DNA from: Kineococcus endophyticus
Lineage (GTDB): Bacteria > Actinomycetota > Actinomycetes > Actinomycetales > Kineococcaceae
Direction: 5' to 3'
NCBI RefSeq assembly: GCF_040796495.1
Contig: NZ_JBFNQN010000001.1
Coordinates: 248,001 to 312,000 of the forward strand
DNA: 64,000 bases
Positions within the stretch are counted from its first letter, which is position 1, and the number at the start of each line of letters is the position of its first letter. Below, in pieces: positions 34,423 through 43,629 of the stretch. The notes below the pieces were generated by a model. It did no database searches, had not been told where the DNA came from, and saw only the letters and a program-made list of their open reading frames with translations. A program made the translations under genes and the position numbers.

Positions 34423-35376
34423 GTGCTCACCCTCCCGGACACCATCCGATCGTTGGCCCGCGAGCAGCAGGGCCTCGTGACTCGGCGGCAGCTCTACGAC
34501 GCCGGTGTCACGAGCGCCCAGGTCCGGTGGGCGGCCCAGCGGAACTGGCGGCTCGTCCACCGTGACGTGTTCTCGCTCACGACCGGACGGCTGGACCCGC
34601 TGCAGCAGCTCCACGCAGCGCAACTGTTCGCCGGGCCGGACGCCCACCTCGCCTCGCTGTCAGCCGTGCGCTGGCACGGCGTGAGCGCCGTGCCGGACGA
34701 CGGGGTCCGGCGGTTCCTCGTGCCATGGAACCGGGACGGCAGGAACGCGCCCGGCGTCGCGGTGCGCAGGACGAAGCGCATGGAAACGAGACCCTGGTAC
34801 CGCGGGCCACTGACGGTGACATCCCCTGCGAGGGCTGTGGTGGACGCAGCCCGGTTGCTGCGGGGGGACGACGTGCGCGCCCTGATCTTCGAGGCGGTTC
34901 AGCGTCGGATCGTCCGGCTCGACCAGTTGGTGGTGGAGGTCGAAGCGGGCGCTGTCCGAGGCTCGGCCGCCGTGCGGGCTGCAGTCGAAGAGGTCGCCGG
35001 TGGAGCGTGGTCGTTGCCCGAGAGCGACCTGGCCGACGTCTTCGCGAGCAGCCGCATCCTGCCGACGCCCCTCTTCAACCCGGTGCTGACGGGCCCGGAC
35101 GGGTCGGCGTTGCCCAGCCCGGACGCCCTCTTCGTCGAGGCCTTCCTCGCGGTGCAGGTCCACTCGCGGCGGCACCACCTCTTCGAGGACGACTGGGAGC
35201 GCACGCTGCGCGCCGACACCGCCCTGGGAGCCGCGGGCATCCCGCTGATGGCCTTCTCACCCCACACCATCCGCAGTGACGGGGCGCGGTTGCTGCAGTC
35301 CGTCGAACGCGCCTACCTCTCCCGTCTGGGTGCGGTGCCGCCGCCCGGAGTCATCTGGTCGAGGCGCCCGGTGTGA
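34423..35376 (+). CDS. AbiEi antitoxin-like / DUF559-type protein
   Basis: A protein of 317 residues. Residues 1-60 (DTIRSLAREQQGLVTRRQLY, DAGVTSAQVRW, VHRDVFSL) match the AbiEi-type winged-helix antitoxin N-terminal domain. The C-terminal third (about 210-300; SPDALFVEAFLAVQVHSRRH, then FEDDWERTLRADTALGAAGI) resembles the DUF559/Vsr-like nuclease fold. This architecture is abundant in actinobacteria, often without a partner toxin, and none is seen here. The GTG is chosen because GACGCT lies 6 nt before it; a GTG at 34372 is an alternative. Flanked by repeat clusters. Confidence 0.7.
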   Translation: MLTLPDTIRSLAREQQGLVTRRQLYDAGVTSAQVRWAAQRNWRLVHRDVFSLTTGRLDPLQQLHAAQLFAGPDAHLASLSAVRWHGVSAVPDDGVRRFLVPWNRDGRNAPGVAVRRTKRMETRPWYRGPLTVTSPARAVVDAARLLRGDDVRALIFEAVQRRIVRLDQLVVEVEAGAVRGSAAVRAAVEEVAGGAWSLPESDLADVFASSRILPTPLFNPVLTGPDGSALPSPDALFVEAFLAVQVHSRRHHLFEDDWERTLRADTALGAAGIPLMAFSPHTIRSDGARLLQSVERAYLSRLGAVPPPGVIWSRRPV

Positions 35377-35392
35377 GGTGAGCTGATGCGGG

Positions 35393-35486
35393 GTGGGACC
35401 GGGCGTGAGACCGGCTCGGGCGTTGTGATCGCGACCGCCTCGCCGGTCCCACGCCCGTCCCCATGTGGGACCGGATGTGGGACCGG
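35393..35486. repeat. Cluster of GTGGGACCGG repeats, right flank of the AbiEi-like gene
   Basis: Inverted repeat GTGGGACCGG (35393-35402) / CCGGTCCCAC (35443-35452), then two exact tandem copies of ATGTGGGACCGG (35463-35474, 35475-35486). It mirrors the cluster at 34147-34265 and ends 100 nt before glnA2. Confidence 0.65.
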
Positions 35487-35586
35487 GCGGGGGGCGGCGG
35501 GGGCCGGGCGGGGCGGGGACGGTGATGCGCGATGATGACCGGGATGGCCGCCGGGCCCGGCGGACGGATCGACGGGAAGGGTGGAC

Positions 35587-36930
35587 ATGGACCGCCAGCA
35601 GGAGTTCGTGCTGCGGACGCTGGAGGAGCGGGACATCCGCTTCGTCCGGCTCTGGTTCACCGACGTCATCGGGACGTTGAAGTCGGTGGCGATCGCGCCG
35701 GCCGAGCTCGAGGGCGCCTTCGGGGAGGGCATCGGCTTCGACGGATCGGCCATCGAGGGCCTGTCCCGCGTGTCGGAGTCGGACATGCTGCTCAAGCCGG
35801 AGCCGTCGACCTTCCAGGTCCTGCCGTGGCGGAACACCGACGAACACCAGGGCACCGCGCGCATCTTCTGCGACATCCTCACCCCGGACGGGCAGCCGGC
35901 GCGCTCGGACCCGCGGTTCGTCCTCAAGCGCGCGCTCGACAAGGCCGCGCAGGCGGGCTACACGTTCTACACGCACCCCGAGATCGAGTTCTACCTCTTC
36001 AAGGGACCGCTGGAGCGCGGCGCGACGCCGGAACCCGTCGACTACGTCGGGTACTTCGACAACCACCCCGGCAGCACGACGACGGACTTCCGCCGCACGG
36101 CCATCTCCACGCTGGAGAGCATGGGCATCTCGGTGGAGTTCAGCCACCACGAGGGCGGCCCGGGTCAGAACGAGATCGACCTGCGCTACGCCGACGCGCT
36201 GACGACCGCGGACAACATCATGACGTTCCGCACGGTCCTCAAGGAGGTCGCGCGCGACCAGGGCGTCTACGCCAGCTTCATGCCCAAACCCCTGGCGGGA
36301 GAGCCGGGTTCGGGCATGCACACGCACCTCTCGCTCTTCGACGGGGACGCCAACGCGTTCTACGAGGCGGGGGCGGAGTACCAGCTCTCGCGCACCGGAC
36401 GGCAGTTCATCGCCGGCGTCCTGCGGCACGCCGCGGAGATCACCGCGGTGACCAACCAGTTCGTGAACTCCTACAAGCGGCTGTGGTCCGGCGGCGAGGC
36501 GCCCAGCTACATCTGCTGGGGCCACAACAACCGGTCCGCCCTCGTCCGGGTGCCGATGTACAAGCCGTCCAAGGGCCAGTCGGTGCGCATCGAGTACCGC
36601 GCGCTGGACTCCGCGGCGAACCCCTACCTGGCGTTCGCGCTGCTGCTGTCGGCCGGGCTGAAGGGCATCGAGGAGGGCTACGACCTGCCCGACGGCGCCG
36701 AGGACGACGTCTGGTCGCTCACCGACGCCGAGCGCCGTTCCATGGGCATCGAGCCGCTGCCGCAGAGCCTCGAGCACGCCATCTCCGTCATGGAGCGGTC
36801 CGAGCTCGTCGCCGAGACCCTGGGCGAGGGGGTCTTCGACTACTTCCTGCGCAACAAGCGCCAGGAGTGGGCGGACTACCGCGCCCAGGTGACGCCTTTC
36901 GAGCTCCAGCGGTACCTACCGCTGCTGTGA
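35587..36930 (+). CDS. glnA2: Glutamine synthetase-like enzyme, GlnA2 type
   Basis: A protein of 447 residues from an ATG at 35587 (a GTG at 35581 is possible). GS signatures: GEGIGFDGSAIEGL, EIEFYLF, ASFMPKPLAGEPGSGMHTHL, and the glutamate-binding region in YKRLWSGGEAPSYICWGHNN. The adenylylation tyrosine of GlnA1 is replaced by Trp376 (DDVWSLTD), so GlnE should not modify it. In Mycobacterium glnA2 also neighbours glnE; in Streptomyces GlnA2 works as a gamma-glutamylpolyamine synthetase, so glutamine may not be the product here. It precedes glnE by 43 nt. Confidence 0.9.
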   Translation: MDRQQEFVLRTLEERDIRFVRLWFTDVIGTLKSVAIAPAELEGAFGEGIGFDGSAIEGLSRVSESDMLLKPEPSTFQVLPWRNTDEHQGTARIFCDILTPDGQPARSDPRFVLKRALDKAAQAGYTFYTHPEIEFYLFKGPLERGATPEPVDYVGYFDNHPGSTTTDFRRTAISTLESMGISVEFSHHEGGPGQNEIDLRYADALTTADNIMTFRTVLKEVARDQGVYASFMPKPLAGEPGSGMHTHLSLFDGDANAFYEAGAEYQLSRTGRQFIAGVLRHAAEITAVTNQFVNSYKRLWSGGEAPSYICWGHNNRSALVRVPMYKPSKGQSVRIEYRALDSAANPYLAFALLLSAGLKGIEEGYDLPDGAEDDVWSLTDAERRSMGIEPLPQSLEHAISVMERSELVAETLGEGVFDYFLRNKRQEWADYRAQVTPFELQRYLPLL

Positions 36931-36973
36931 CGGGCTCGGACGGGACCGGGACCGGGACGGGGACGACGTCGAG

Positions 36974-39900
36974 GTGGCCGTGAGCGCGCAGGGACGCCGG
37001 ACGAGCGCGAGCGCCCAGCTGGTCCGGGCCGGGTTCGCCGACCCGGACCGGGCGCTGAAGCTGCTGCGCGACCACGCCCTGCACGGGGTCGTCCGGGCCG
37101 AGGGCGACGGCGCCTTCGACGACGGCACGGCCGACCTGGTCCGCGCCCTGGGCCGCACGGCCGATCCCGACCAGGCCCTGCTGGGGCTCGTCCGCTGGGC
37201 GGAGTCGCTCACGGCGGGCCTGGACCGCGAGTCCGCGCCGGGGGACGTCGAGGGGGTCGCCGCCGCGCTGAACCTGCTGCGCGGCGGGGACGCGCCGGAC
37301 GTCGTGGGCACCCTGGCCCGCCTCCTCGGCGTCCTCGGCGGGTCCGTCGCCCTGGCCGACCACCTCGTCCGCCACCCCCGGCACTGGACCGTCCTGGCCT
37401 CCTCGGTCCCGCCGGACCCGGCCGAACTGCGCGCCGAACTGCTCGCGGCCGTCGGGGCCGACCCCGACGACCCCGCACCGGTCGCCACCGAGGGCCGCTC
37501 CGGGCGCGCGCCGGTCGACGCGTTGCGCGTCGCCTACCGCCGCCGTCTCGTGGGCCTGGCCGGTCGCGACCTGGCCGCGGCCGACCCGCTCGCGGTCCTG
37601 CACCTGACGTCGGCCGAACTCGCCGACCTCGCGGCCGCCGCGCTGGAGGCCGCGCTCGCGATCGCCCGCTCGGAACTGCCCGACCACGACCCGGCGACCG
37701 GGCCGGGGTCCTGGCGCGCGTGCCGGCTCGCCGTCATCGGGATGGGCAAGACCGGCGGGCGGGAGCTGAACTACCTCTCCGACGTCGACGTCGTCTACGT
37801 CGGCGAACCCGGCGAGGGGGCGGCCGAGGACGACGCGCTCGCCGTCGGCGCGAAGCTCGCCGGTGCGCTGCAACGCATCTGCTCGGCCCCGACGGGGGAG
37901 GGCGCGCTGTGGGAGGTCGATGCGGCGCTGCGCCCGGAGGGCAAGGCGGGGCCGCTCGTGCGGACCCTCGACAGCCACCTGCAGTACTACCGCCGCTGGG
38001 CCAAGACGTGGGAGTTCCAGGCCCTGCTCAAGGCCCGCCCCGTCGCGGGCGACCCGCAGCTCGGCTGGGACTACCTCACCTCCATCGCCCCGATGGTGTG
38101 GGAGGCCAGCGCCCGCGAGGGCTTCGTCGGCGAGGTCCAGGCCATGCGCCGGCGGGTGGAGTCGCTCATCCCGTCCAAGGAGGCCGACCGCCAGCTCAAG
38201 CTCGGCGTCGGCGGCCTGCGCGACGTGGAGTTCAGCATCCAGCTGCTGCAGATGGTCCACGGCCGCAGCGACGAACGGTTGCGGCGCAGCGCGAACACGC
38301 TCGAGGCACTGGAGTCGCTCGCCGCGTACGGGTACGTGGGCCGCAGCGACGCCGGCGAACTCGACCGCGACTACCGGCTGCTGCGCTCCCTCGAGCACCG
38401 CATCCAGGTGCACCGCATGCGGCGCACCCACGTCTTGCCGACGTCGGAGGGTGACCTGCGCCGCCTCGGCCGGTCCCTCGGCCTGCGTCAGGACCCGGTG
38501 AGCGCGCTCGACGAGGTGTGGCGCGGCACCCGGCGCGACGTCCGCCGCCTGCACGAGAAGCTGTTCTACCGGCCGCTGCTGACGGCCGTGGCGAAGCTGC
38601 CCGCGGCGGACGCCCGCATCGACGCGCAGTTGTCGGCCGAGGCCGCCCGGGAACGGCTCGCGGCGCTCGGCTACCGCGACCCCGCCGGGGCGCTGCGCCA
38701 CCTCGAGGCCCTCACGAGCGGGGTCAGCCGCCGCGCCAGCATCCAGCGCACGCTGCTGCCCGTCATGCTCGGCTGGTTCGCCGACGGCGCCGACCCGGAC
38801 GCGGGACTGCTGGCCTTCCGCCAGGTCTCCGAGGCGCTCGCCGGCACCCAGTGGTACCTGACGATGCTGCGCGACGCGGGGGCCGCCGCCGAACGGCTCG
38901 CCTCCGTCCTGTCCGCGGCGCGGATGCCCACGGAACTGCTCCTGCGCTCGCCCGAGGCCGTGTCGGTGTTCGCCGACGACGACCGGCTCGCGCCCGAGGA
39001 CGTCGACGAGGTCGTCGCCGACGCCGAGGCCGCCGCCGCCCGCCGCGACGACCTCGCCGCCGCGGTCCTGGCCGCGCGCGGGGTGCGGCGGCGCGAGCAG
39101 TTCCGGACCGTCGTGGCCGACCTCGTCGGCGTGCGGGACCTGGCCGGGGTGGGCCGGGCGCTGGCCGACGCCGACCAGGCCGTCCTCGACGTCGCGCTGC
39201 GCCGCGTCGTCGCCGACGCCGAGCACCGCGCTGGTGCGCCCCTGCCGACGCGCGTGCTCGTCGTCGGCATGGGCCGGCTGGGGGCGGGGGAGACGGGGTA
39301 CGGCAGTGACGCCGACGTCCTGTTCGTCCACGACCCGCTGCCCGGCGCGGACGAGACGCAGGCGCAGAAGGCCGCGACGGAGGTCGTGTCCGAACTGCGG
39401 CGCCAGCTCGGCGCGGCGGGTCCGGAACCCGCGCTGGAGGTCGACGCCGACCTGCGCCCGGAGGGTCGCAACGGGCCCCTGGTGCGGTCGCTGGCGAGCT
39501 ACCGCGCGTACTACGAGCGGTGGTCGCTGTCCTGGGAGGCGCAGGCCCTGCTGCGGGCCCGCCCGGTCGCGGGCGACGCCGACCTCGGGGAGGAGTTCCT
39601 CGCCCTCGTCGACCCGTTGCGCTGGCCCCCAGGCGGTCTGGCCGAGGCCGACGTGCGGGAGGTGCGGCGCATCAAGGCGCGCGTGGAGGCCGAGCGGCTG
39701 CCGCGCGGGGCGGACCCCGCCCGGCACCTGAAGCTGGGGCGCGGGGCGATCTCGGACGTGGAGTGGACGGCGCAGCTGCTGCAGCTGCAGCACGCCGCCG
39801 AGCACGAGGGGCTGCGGTCGCTGTCCACCCCGGGCGCGCTGCGCGCCGCGGCCGCCGCGGGACTGCTCGCCGCCGACGACGCCCAGACGCTGCTCACGGC

Positions 39901-40117
39901 CTGGGACCTCGCCTCCCGCGCCCGCAACGCCGTCGCCCTGTGGCGCGGGAAGTCCGGGGACTCCCTGCCGACGCAGGCGCGCGACCTCGACGGGGTGGCG
40001 CGCATGTTCGGCTTCGAACCCGGCAGCTCGCGGGAGTTCGAGGAGCTGTACCTGCGCACCACCCGCCGCTGCCGGGCCGTCGTCGAACGCGTCTTCTACG
40101 GCCGCGCCGAGGAGTAG
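36974..40117 (+). CDS. glnE: Glutamine synthetase adenylyltransferase/deadenylase
   Basis: A protein of 1047 residues, full length. Two nucleotidyltransferase domains each carry the GxGxxGxxE...SDxD signature: GMGKTGGRELNYLSDVD near residue 256 (deadenylylation half) and GMGRLGAGETGYGSDAD near residue 765 (adenylylation half), each followed by VDADLRPEG-type acidic segments. It modifies GlnA1 on a conserved tyrosine according to nitrogen status. GTG at 36974 or 36980 are both possible. The 43-bp gap from glnA2 contains a short CGGGAC microsatellite. Confidence 0.95.
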   Translation: MAVSAQGRRTSASAQLVRAGFADPDRALKLLRDHALHGVVRAEGDGAFDDGTADLVRALGRTADPDQALLGLVRWAESLTAGLDRESAPGDVEGVAAALNLLRGGDAPDVVGTLARLLGVLGGSVALADHLVRHPRHWTVLASSVPPDPAELRAELLAAVGADPDDPAPVATEGRSGRAPVDALRVAYRRRLVGLAGRDLAAADPLAVLHLTSAELADLAAAALEAALAIARSELPDHDPATGPGSWRACRLAVIGMGKTGGRELNYLSDVDVVYVGEPGEGAAEDDALAVGAKLAGALQRICSAPTGEGALWEVDAALRPEGKAGPLVRTLDSHLQYYRRWAKTWEFQALLKARPVAGDPQLGWDYLTSIAPMVWEASAREGFVGEVQAMRRRVESLIPSKEADRQLKLGVGGLRDVEFSIQLLQMVHGRSDERLRRSANTLEALESLAAYGYVGRSDAGELDRDYRLLRSLEHRIQVHRMRRTHVLPTSEGDLRRLGRSLGLRQDPVSALDEVWRGTRRDVRRLHEKLFYRPLLTAVAKLPAADARIDAQLSAEAARERLAALGYRDPAGALRHLEALTSGVSRRASIQRTLLPVMLGWFADGADPDAGLLAFRQVSEALAGTQWYLTMLRDAGAAAERLASVLSAARMPTELLLRSPEAVSVFADDDRLAPEDVDEVVADAEAAAARRDDLAAAVLAARGVRRREQFRTVVADLVGVRDLAGVGRALADADQAVLDVALRRVVADAEHRAGAPLPTRVLVVGMGRLGAGETGYGSDADVLFVHDPLPGADETQAQKAATEVVSELRRQLGAAGPEPALEVDADLRPEGRNGPLVRSLASYRAYYERWSLSWEAQALLRARPVAGDADLGEEFLALVDPLRWPPGGLAEADVREVRRIKARVEAERLPRGADPARHLKLGRGAISDVEWTAQLLQLQHAAEHEGLRSLSTPGALRAAAAAGLLAADDAQTLLTAWDLASRARNAVALWRGKSGDSLPTQARDLDGVARMFGFEPGSSREFEELYLRTTRRCRAVVERVFYGRAEE

Positions 40118-40129
40118 GCCGGGAGCGGG

Positions 40130-41146
40130 TCAGGCCCGGAGCAGGGGGACTACGTCGGCGGTGAACTGGGTGAGGAACCGCGACTGGTCCTGGCCCGGGC
40201 CGTGGAAGACGAGGTGGGTGAACCCCGCGTCGACGTACTCCTGCACGGCCTTCGCGACCTCGGCGGGGTCGGAGGCGACGATCCAGCGCTTGGCGACCTG
40301 CTCGATGGGGAGCTCGTCGGCCAGCCGCGCCATCTCCACCGGGTCGTGCACCTGCGACTTCTGCTCCGCCGACAGCGACAGCGGCGCCCAGAACCGGGTG
40401 TTCTCCAGCGCCGCCTGCGGGTCCTCGTCGAAGGACAGCTTGATCTCGATGGTCTTGTCGATCTGCTGCTCGCTGCGCCCGGAGGCCTCCAGACCCTCGC
40501 GCAGCGCGGGCAGCAGCGTCTCGGAGTACAGGTCCATGCCCTTGCCGGACGTGCAGATGTAGCCGTCCCCGGCGCGCCCGGCGTACTTCGTCACGCCCGG
40601 TCCGCCGGCGGCGACGTAGATCGGGACGGGCTGCTCGGGGCGGTCGTAGACGGTCGCGTCGTGCAGGCGGTAGTAGTCGCCCTCGAACGTCACGCGTTCC
40701 TCCGACCACAGCTTCTTGATGAGCCGCACGGCCTCACGCAGCCGCGCGAACCGCTCGCGGGTCTCGGGGAAGTCGACGCCCACGGCGGTCTCGTTGAGGG
40801 CCTCGCCCGTGCCGATGCCGAGGATCGCGCGCCCGGGGGCCAGGACGCCGAGGGTGGCGAAGGCCTGGGCGATGACGGCCGGGTTGTAGCGCAGGGTCGG
40901 AGTGAGGACCGACGTGCCGAGCTGGACGCGCGACGTCTTCGCCGCGACCCACGGCAGCCACACCAGCGCCGACGGCGCGTGCCCGCCGACGTGCCGCCAC
41001 GGCTGGAAGTGGTCGGAGATCCACACCGAGTCCAGGCCCTGTTCCTCGGCCTGGACGGCGAAGTCGGCCAGCTCCGCGGGGGCGAACTGCTCCGCGGACG
41101 CCTTGTAGCCCAGCTTCAACGGCTGACCGTGCGTGTCGACGCTCAC
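40130..41146 (-). CDS. fgd: F420-dependent glucose-6-phosphate dehydrogenase
   Basis: A protein of 338 residues. It oxidises glucose-6-phosphate to phosphogluconolactone while reducing coenzyme F420, supplying F420H2 to other enzymes. It is very close to the mycobacterial Fgd1 pattern: [56 protein letters not shown] and [14 protein letters not shown] start with AAGGTGGAG upstream. Cytosolic TIM barrel. It converges on glnE with a 12-nt gap. Its presence indicates that the host makes F420. Confidence 0.95.
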   Translation of the reverse strand: MSVDTHGQPLKLGYKASAEQFAPAELADFAVQAEEQGLDSVWISDHFQPWRHVGGHAPSALVWLPWVAAKTSRVQLGTSVLTPTLRYNPAVIAQAFATLGVLAPGRAILGIGTGEALNETAVGVDFPETRERFARLREAVRLIKKLWSEERVTFEGDYYRLHDATVYDRPEQPVPIYVAAGGPGVTKYAGRAGDGYICTSGKGMDLYSETLLPALREGLEASGRSEQQIDKTIEIKLSFDEDPQAALENTRFWAPLSLSAEQKSQVHDPVEMARLADELPIEQVAKRWIVASDPAEVAKAVQEYVDAGFTHLVFHGPGQDQSRFLTQFTADVVPLLRA

Positions 41147-41327
41147 GACTCCACCTTCCTCGACGGACCCAGGACGGGCTCAGGCGCCCAACCTACGTCG
41201 GCGCCCGACGCGCGGCCGTTCGGGTCCGTCCGGGCGGCACCGGGTCCCGGATGCGGCGATCGGGCCCGTGGCGGCGGGCGCGGCGCTAGCGTCCTGCCCG
41301 CCCCGTCCCCGACCCGCTGAGGACCCC

Positions 41328-41711
41328 GTGATCCGCTACCTGCCCGTCGTCGTCGAGCTGGTCCTGCTCGTCTTCTGCCTCGTCGACTGCGTCCAGACCC
41401 CGGCAGACCGCGTCCGGAACCTGCCCAAGCTCGTGTGGGTCCTCCTCATCGTCGTGCTGCCCGTCGTCGGCGGCATCGCCTGGCTCGTGGCGGGACGGCC
41501 GCAGCGCGTGACGCACCGGCCGGAGGTCTGGTACTCCTCCACGCCCGGCTTCCCCGAGCACGAGCGACCCGCCGGCTGGGCCGGGGCCGAACGCGGCCGG
41601 GTCGACCGGCGGGTGGCCGAGGAACAGGCGCGCGTCGACGCCGAGTTCGACGCCGCCGTGCGCCGGGCCCGCGCGCGGAACCAGCCGACGGGGGACGCTC
41701 CGGAGGCCTGA
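41328..41711 (+). CDS. PLD-nuclease N-terminal-type membrane protein
   Basis: A protein of 127 residues; GAGGA precedes the GTG. Two transmembrane helices (about 4-22 and 35-56) with the signature LVDCVQTPADRVRNLPKLVW, then VLLIVVLPVVGGIAWLVAGR. This is the PLDc_N membrane domain found alone in many actinobacterial proteins. The tail of about 65 residues is charged and probably coiled (RVDRRVAEEQARVDAEFDAA). No phospholipase domain is present. Function unknown. Confidence 0.83.
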   Translation: MIRYLPVVVELVLLVFCLVDCVQTPADRVRNLPKLVWVLLIVVLPVVGGIAWLVAGRPQRVTHRPEVWYSSTPGFPEHERPAGWAGAERGRVDRRVAEEQARVDAEFDAAVRRARARNQPTGDAPEA

Positions 41712-41798
41712 GGGCTTCCGCACCGGCGGTTCCTGGGGTAGAAGGACGGGACACATCGTGATCACCGCCCTGCGCGTCACCGTCCCCCGAGGAGCACC

Positions 41799-42809
41799 GT
41801 GCGATCCCTGGACCCCACCGTCGAGGTCGTCGAGTTCACCCCGACGCCCGAGCAGTACGCGTGGACCTTCGGCGGCGCGGCCCCCGTCGCGCGTGTGCGC
41901 CCCGGTACGGCGTTGCGGTTGTGGAGCGACGACGCGTTCTGCGGCCGCCTGCGGTCGGTGACCGACCTGCCGAGCACCGCCCTGCAGATGCCGTTCGTCA
42001 ACCCGCAGACCGGTCCGTTCTTCGTCGAGGGCGCCGAACCCGGGGACACCCTCGTCCTGCACGTCGTCGACCTCGAACCGGCGCGGGACTGGGGCGCCTC
42101 GGCGCTCATCCCGTTCTTCGGCGGCCTGACCTCCACCGACCGCACGGCCACGCTGCAACCCCCGCTGCCGGAACGGACGTGGATCTACCACCTCGACTCC
42201 GCGCGGGGGACCGTCGGGCTGGACCTCGGGGACGTGCACCTCGACCTGCCCCTGGAACCCATGCTCGGGACAGTCGGCGTCGCGCCGGCCGCGGGGGAGG
42301 TCCGCTCAGCCCTCGTGCCCGACGTGTTCGGCGGGAACATGGACACCCCGGAACTGCGCGCCGGGACGACGGTCTACCTGCGCGTCAACGTCGAGGGCGC
42401 GCTGTTCTCCCTGGGGGACGGGCACTTCCGTCAGGGCGAGGGGGAGTCCTGCGGTACCGCCGTCGAGGGTGCCGTGGACTCCCTCGTGCTCGTCGACCTC
42501 CTGAAGACGCCCGGCCCGGCGTGGCCGCGGTTGGAGAGCGACACCCACTGGACCGTCGTCGGCTCCGCCCGGCCGCTCGAGGACGCCTGGCGCGCAGGGC
42601 AGGTCGACGCCGTCGGCTGGATCTCCGAACTCACCGGTCTGGACACCCTCGACGCCTACCAGGTGCTCTCGCAGGTCAGCGAGGTGCCGCTGGCCAACGC
42701 CGTCGACGTGAACTACAGCGTTCCGACGAAGGTCCCCAAGCGTCTCGTCCCTGCGAGCCGGCCCGCCTACGGCGGGATCCACGACCGCCTCCGCGCCCTC
42801 GTGCGCTGA
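41799..42809 (+). CDS. Acetamidase/formamidase family protein
   Basis: A protein of 336 residues, GTG with GAGGAG upstream. Family signatures: TPTPEQYAWTFGG, MPFVNPQTGPFFVEGAEPGD, PVFGGNMD-type segment (VPDVFGGNMDTPELRAG), LFSLGDGHFRQGEGESCGTA (GDGHxxQGxGE, metal/substrate region). It would hydrolyse short amides to ammonia and a carboxylate in the cytosol. It sits 44 nt before an SDR gene on the same strand. Specificity is not deducible. Confidence 0.88.
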   Translation: MRSLDPTVEVVEFTPTPEQYAWTFGGAAPVARVRPGTALRLWSDDAFCGRLRSVTDLPSTALQMPFVNPQTGPFFVEGAEPGDTLVLHVVDLEPARDWGASALIPFFGGLTSTDRTATLQPPLPERTWIYHLDSARGTVGLDLGDVHLDLPLEPMLGTVGVAPAAGEVRSALVPDVFGGNMDTPELRAGTTVYLRVNVEGALFSLGDGHFRQGEGESCGTAVEGAVDSLVLVDLLKTPGPAWPRLESDTHWTVVGSARPLEDAWRAGQVDAVGWISELTGLDTLDAYQVLSQVSEVPLANAVDVNYSVPTKVPKRLVPASRPAYGGIHDRLRALVR

Positions 42810-42853
42810 ACCGCCCGAGAACCCCGCCCGAGAACCCGACGAGAGGAACCCCC

Positions 42854-43612
42854 GTGGACCTGCAGCTGGACGGCGCCCGTGTCCTGGTGACCGGTGGAAC
42901 CCGCGGCATCGGCCGCGCGATCGTCGCCGAGTTCCTCGCCGAGGGTGCCGACGTCGCGACGTGCGCAAGGACGGCCGAGGACGTCGACGCCCTCGTGGCG
43001 GACGCGACCGGCCCGGGCACGTTGCGGGGCAGCGTCGTCGACGTCGCCCGGCGCGAGGAGGTGACCGCCTGGGTCGAGGAGGCGGCCGCCGACCTCGGCG
43101 GGATCGACGTCGTCGTGGCGAACGTCAGCGCCATCGCGGCCGCGAACGACCTGGAGTCGTGGCGGTTGTCGCTCGACGTCGACCTCATGGGGACCGTGGC
43201 CCTCGTCGACGCGGCCCTGCCGCACCTGCGCCGCGCCGGCGCCGGGTCCATCGTGACGATCGGCAGCGTCTCCGGCCGCGAGGTCGACGCGTTCGCCGGT
43301 CCGTACGGCACCGTCAAGGCCGCCCTCGTCGCCTACACGCAGGGGCTCGCGCACCAGCTCGCGGCCGAGGGGATCCGGGCGAACACGGTCTCCCCGGGGA
43401 ACACGTACTTCGAGGGCGGCGTGTGGCAGCTGACCGAGCGCAACGACCCGGAGTTCTTCGCCGAGGCGCTCGCGCTGAACCCGACGGGTCGGATGGCGAC
43501 GCCGGAGGAGGTCGCCCGCCCCGTGGTGTTCCTGTCCAGTCCCGCAGCCAGCTTCGTCACCGGCACGAACCTCGTCGTCGACGGTGCGCTGACGCGCGGG
43601 ATCCAGCTCTAG
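42854..43612 (+). CDS. Short-chain dehydrogenase/reductase
   Basis: A protein of 252 residues. The classical SDR features are the cofactor loop VTGGTRGIGRAI, VVANVSA in place of NNAG, the catalytic Ser in IVTIGSVSG, and YGTVK (YxxxK), ending in the FVTGTNLVVDGALTRG segment. NAD(P)-dependent and cytosolic. AGAGGAA precedes the GTG. It may share a transcript with the amidase; the substrate is unknown. The NVSA variation from NNAG is seen in some SDRs. Confidence 0.9.
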   Translation: MDLQLDGARVLVTGGTRGIGRAIVAEFLAEGADVATCARTAEDVDALVADATGPGTLRGSVVDVARREEVTAWVEEAAADLGGIDVVVANVSAIAAANDLESWRLSLDVDLMGTVALVDAALPHLRRAGAGSIVTIGSVSGREVDAFAGPYGTVKAALVAYTQGLAHQLAAEGIRANTVSPGNTYFEGGVWQLTERNDPEFFAEALALNPTGRMATPEEVARPVVFLSSPAASFVTGTNLVVDGALTRGIQL

Positions 43613-43629
43613 CCAGGGGTTCCGGGACG

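Noticed and set aside
36788-39805. Open minus-strand frame of about 1000 codons opposite glnA2/glnE
   Set aside because: It mirrors GlnE codon for codon in high-GC DNA, has no domain pattern and is rich in Arg/Gly/Val/Gln; GlnE motifs are complete on the other strand.
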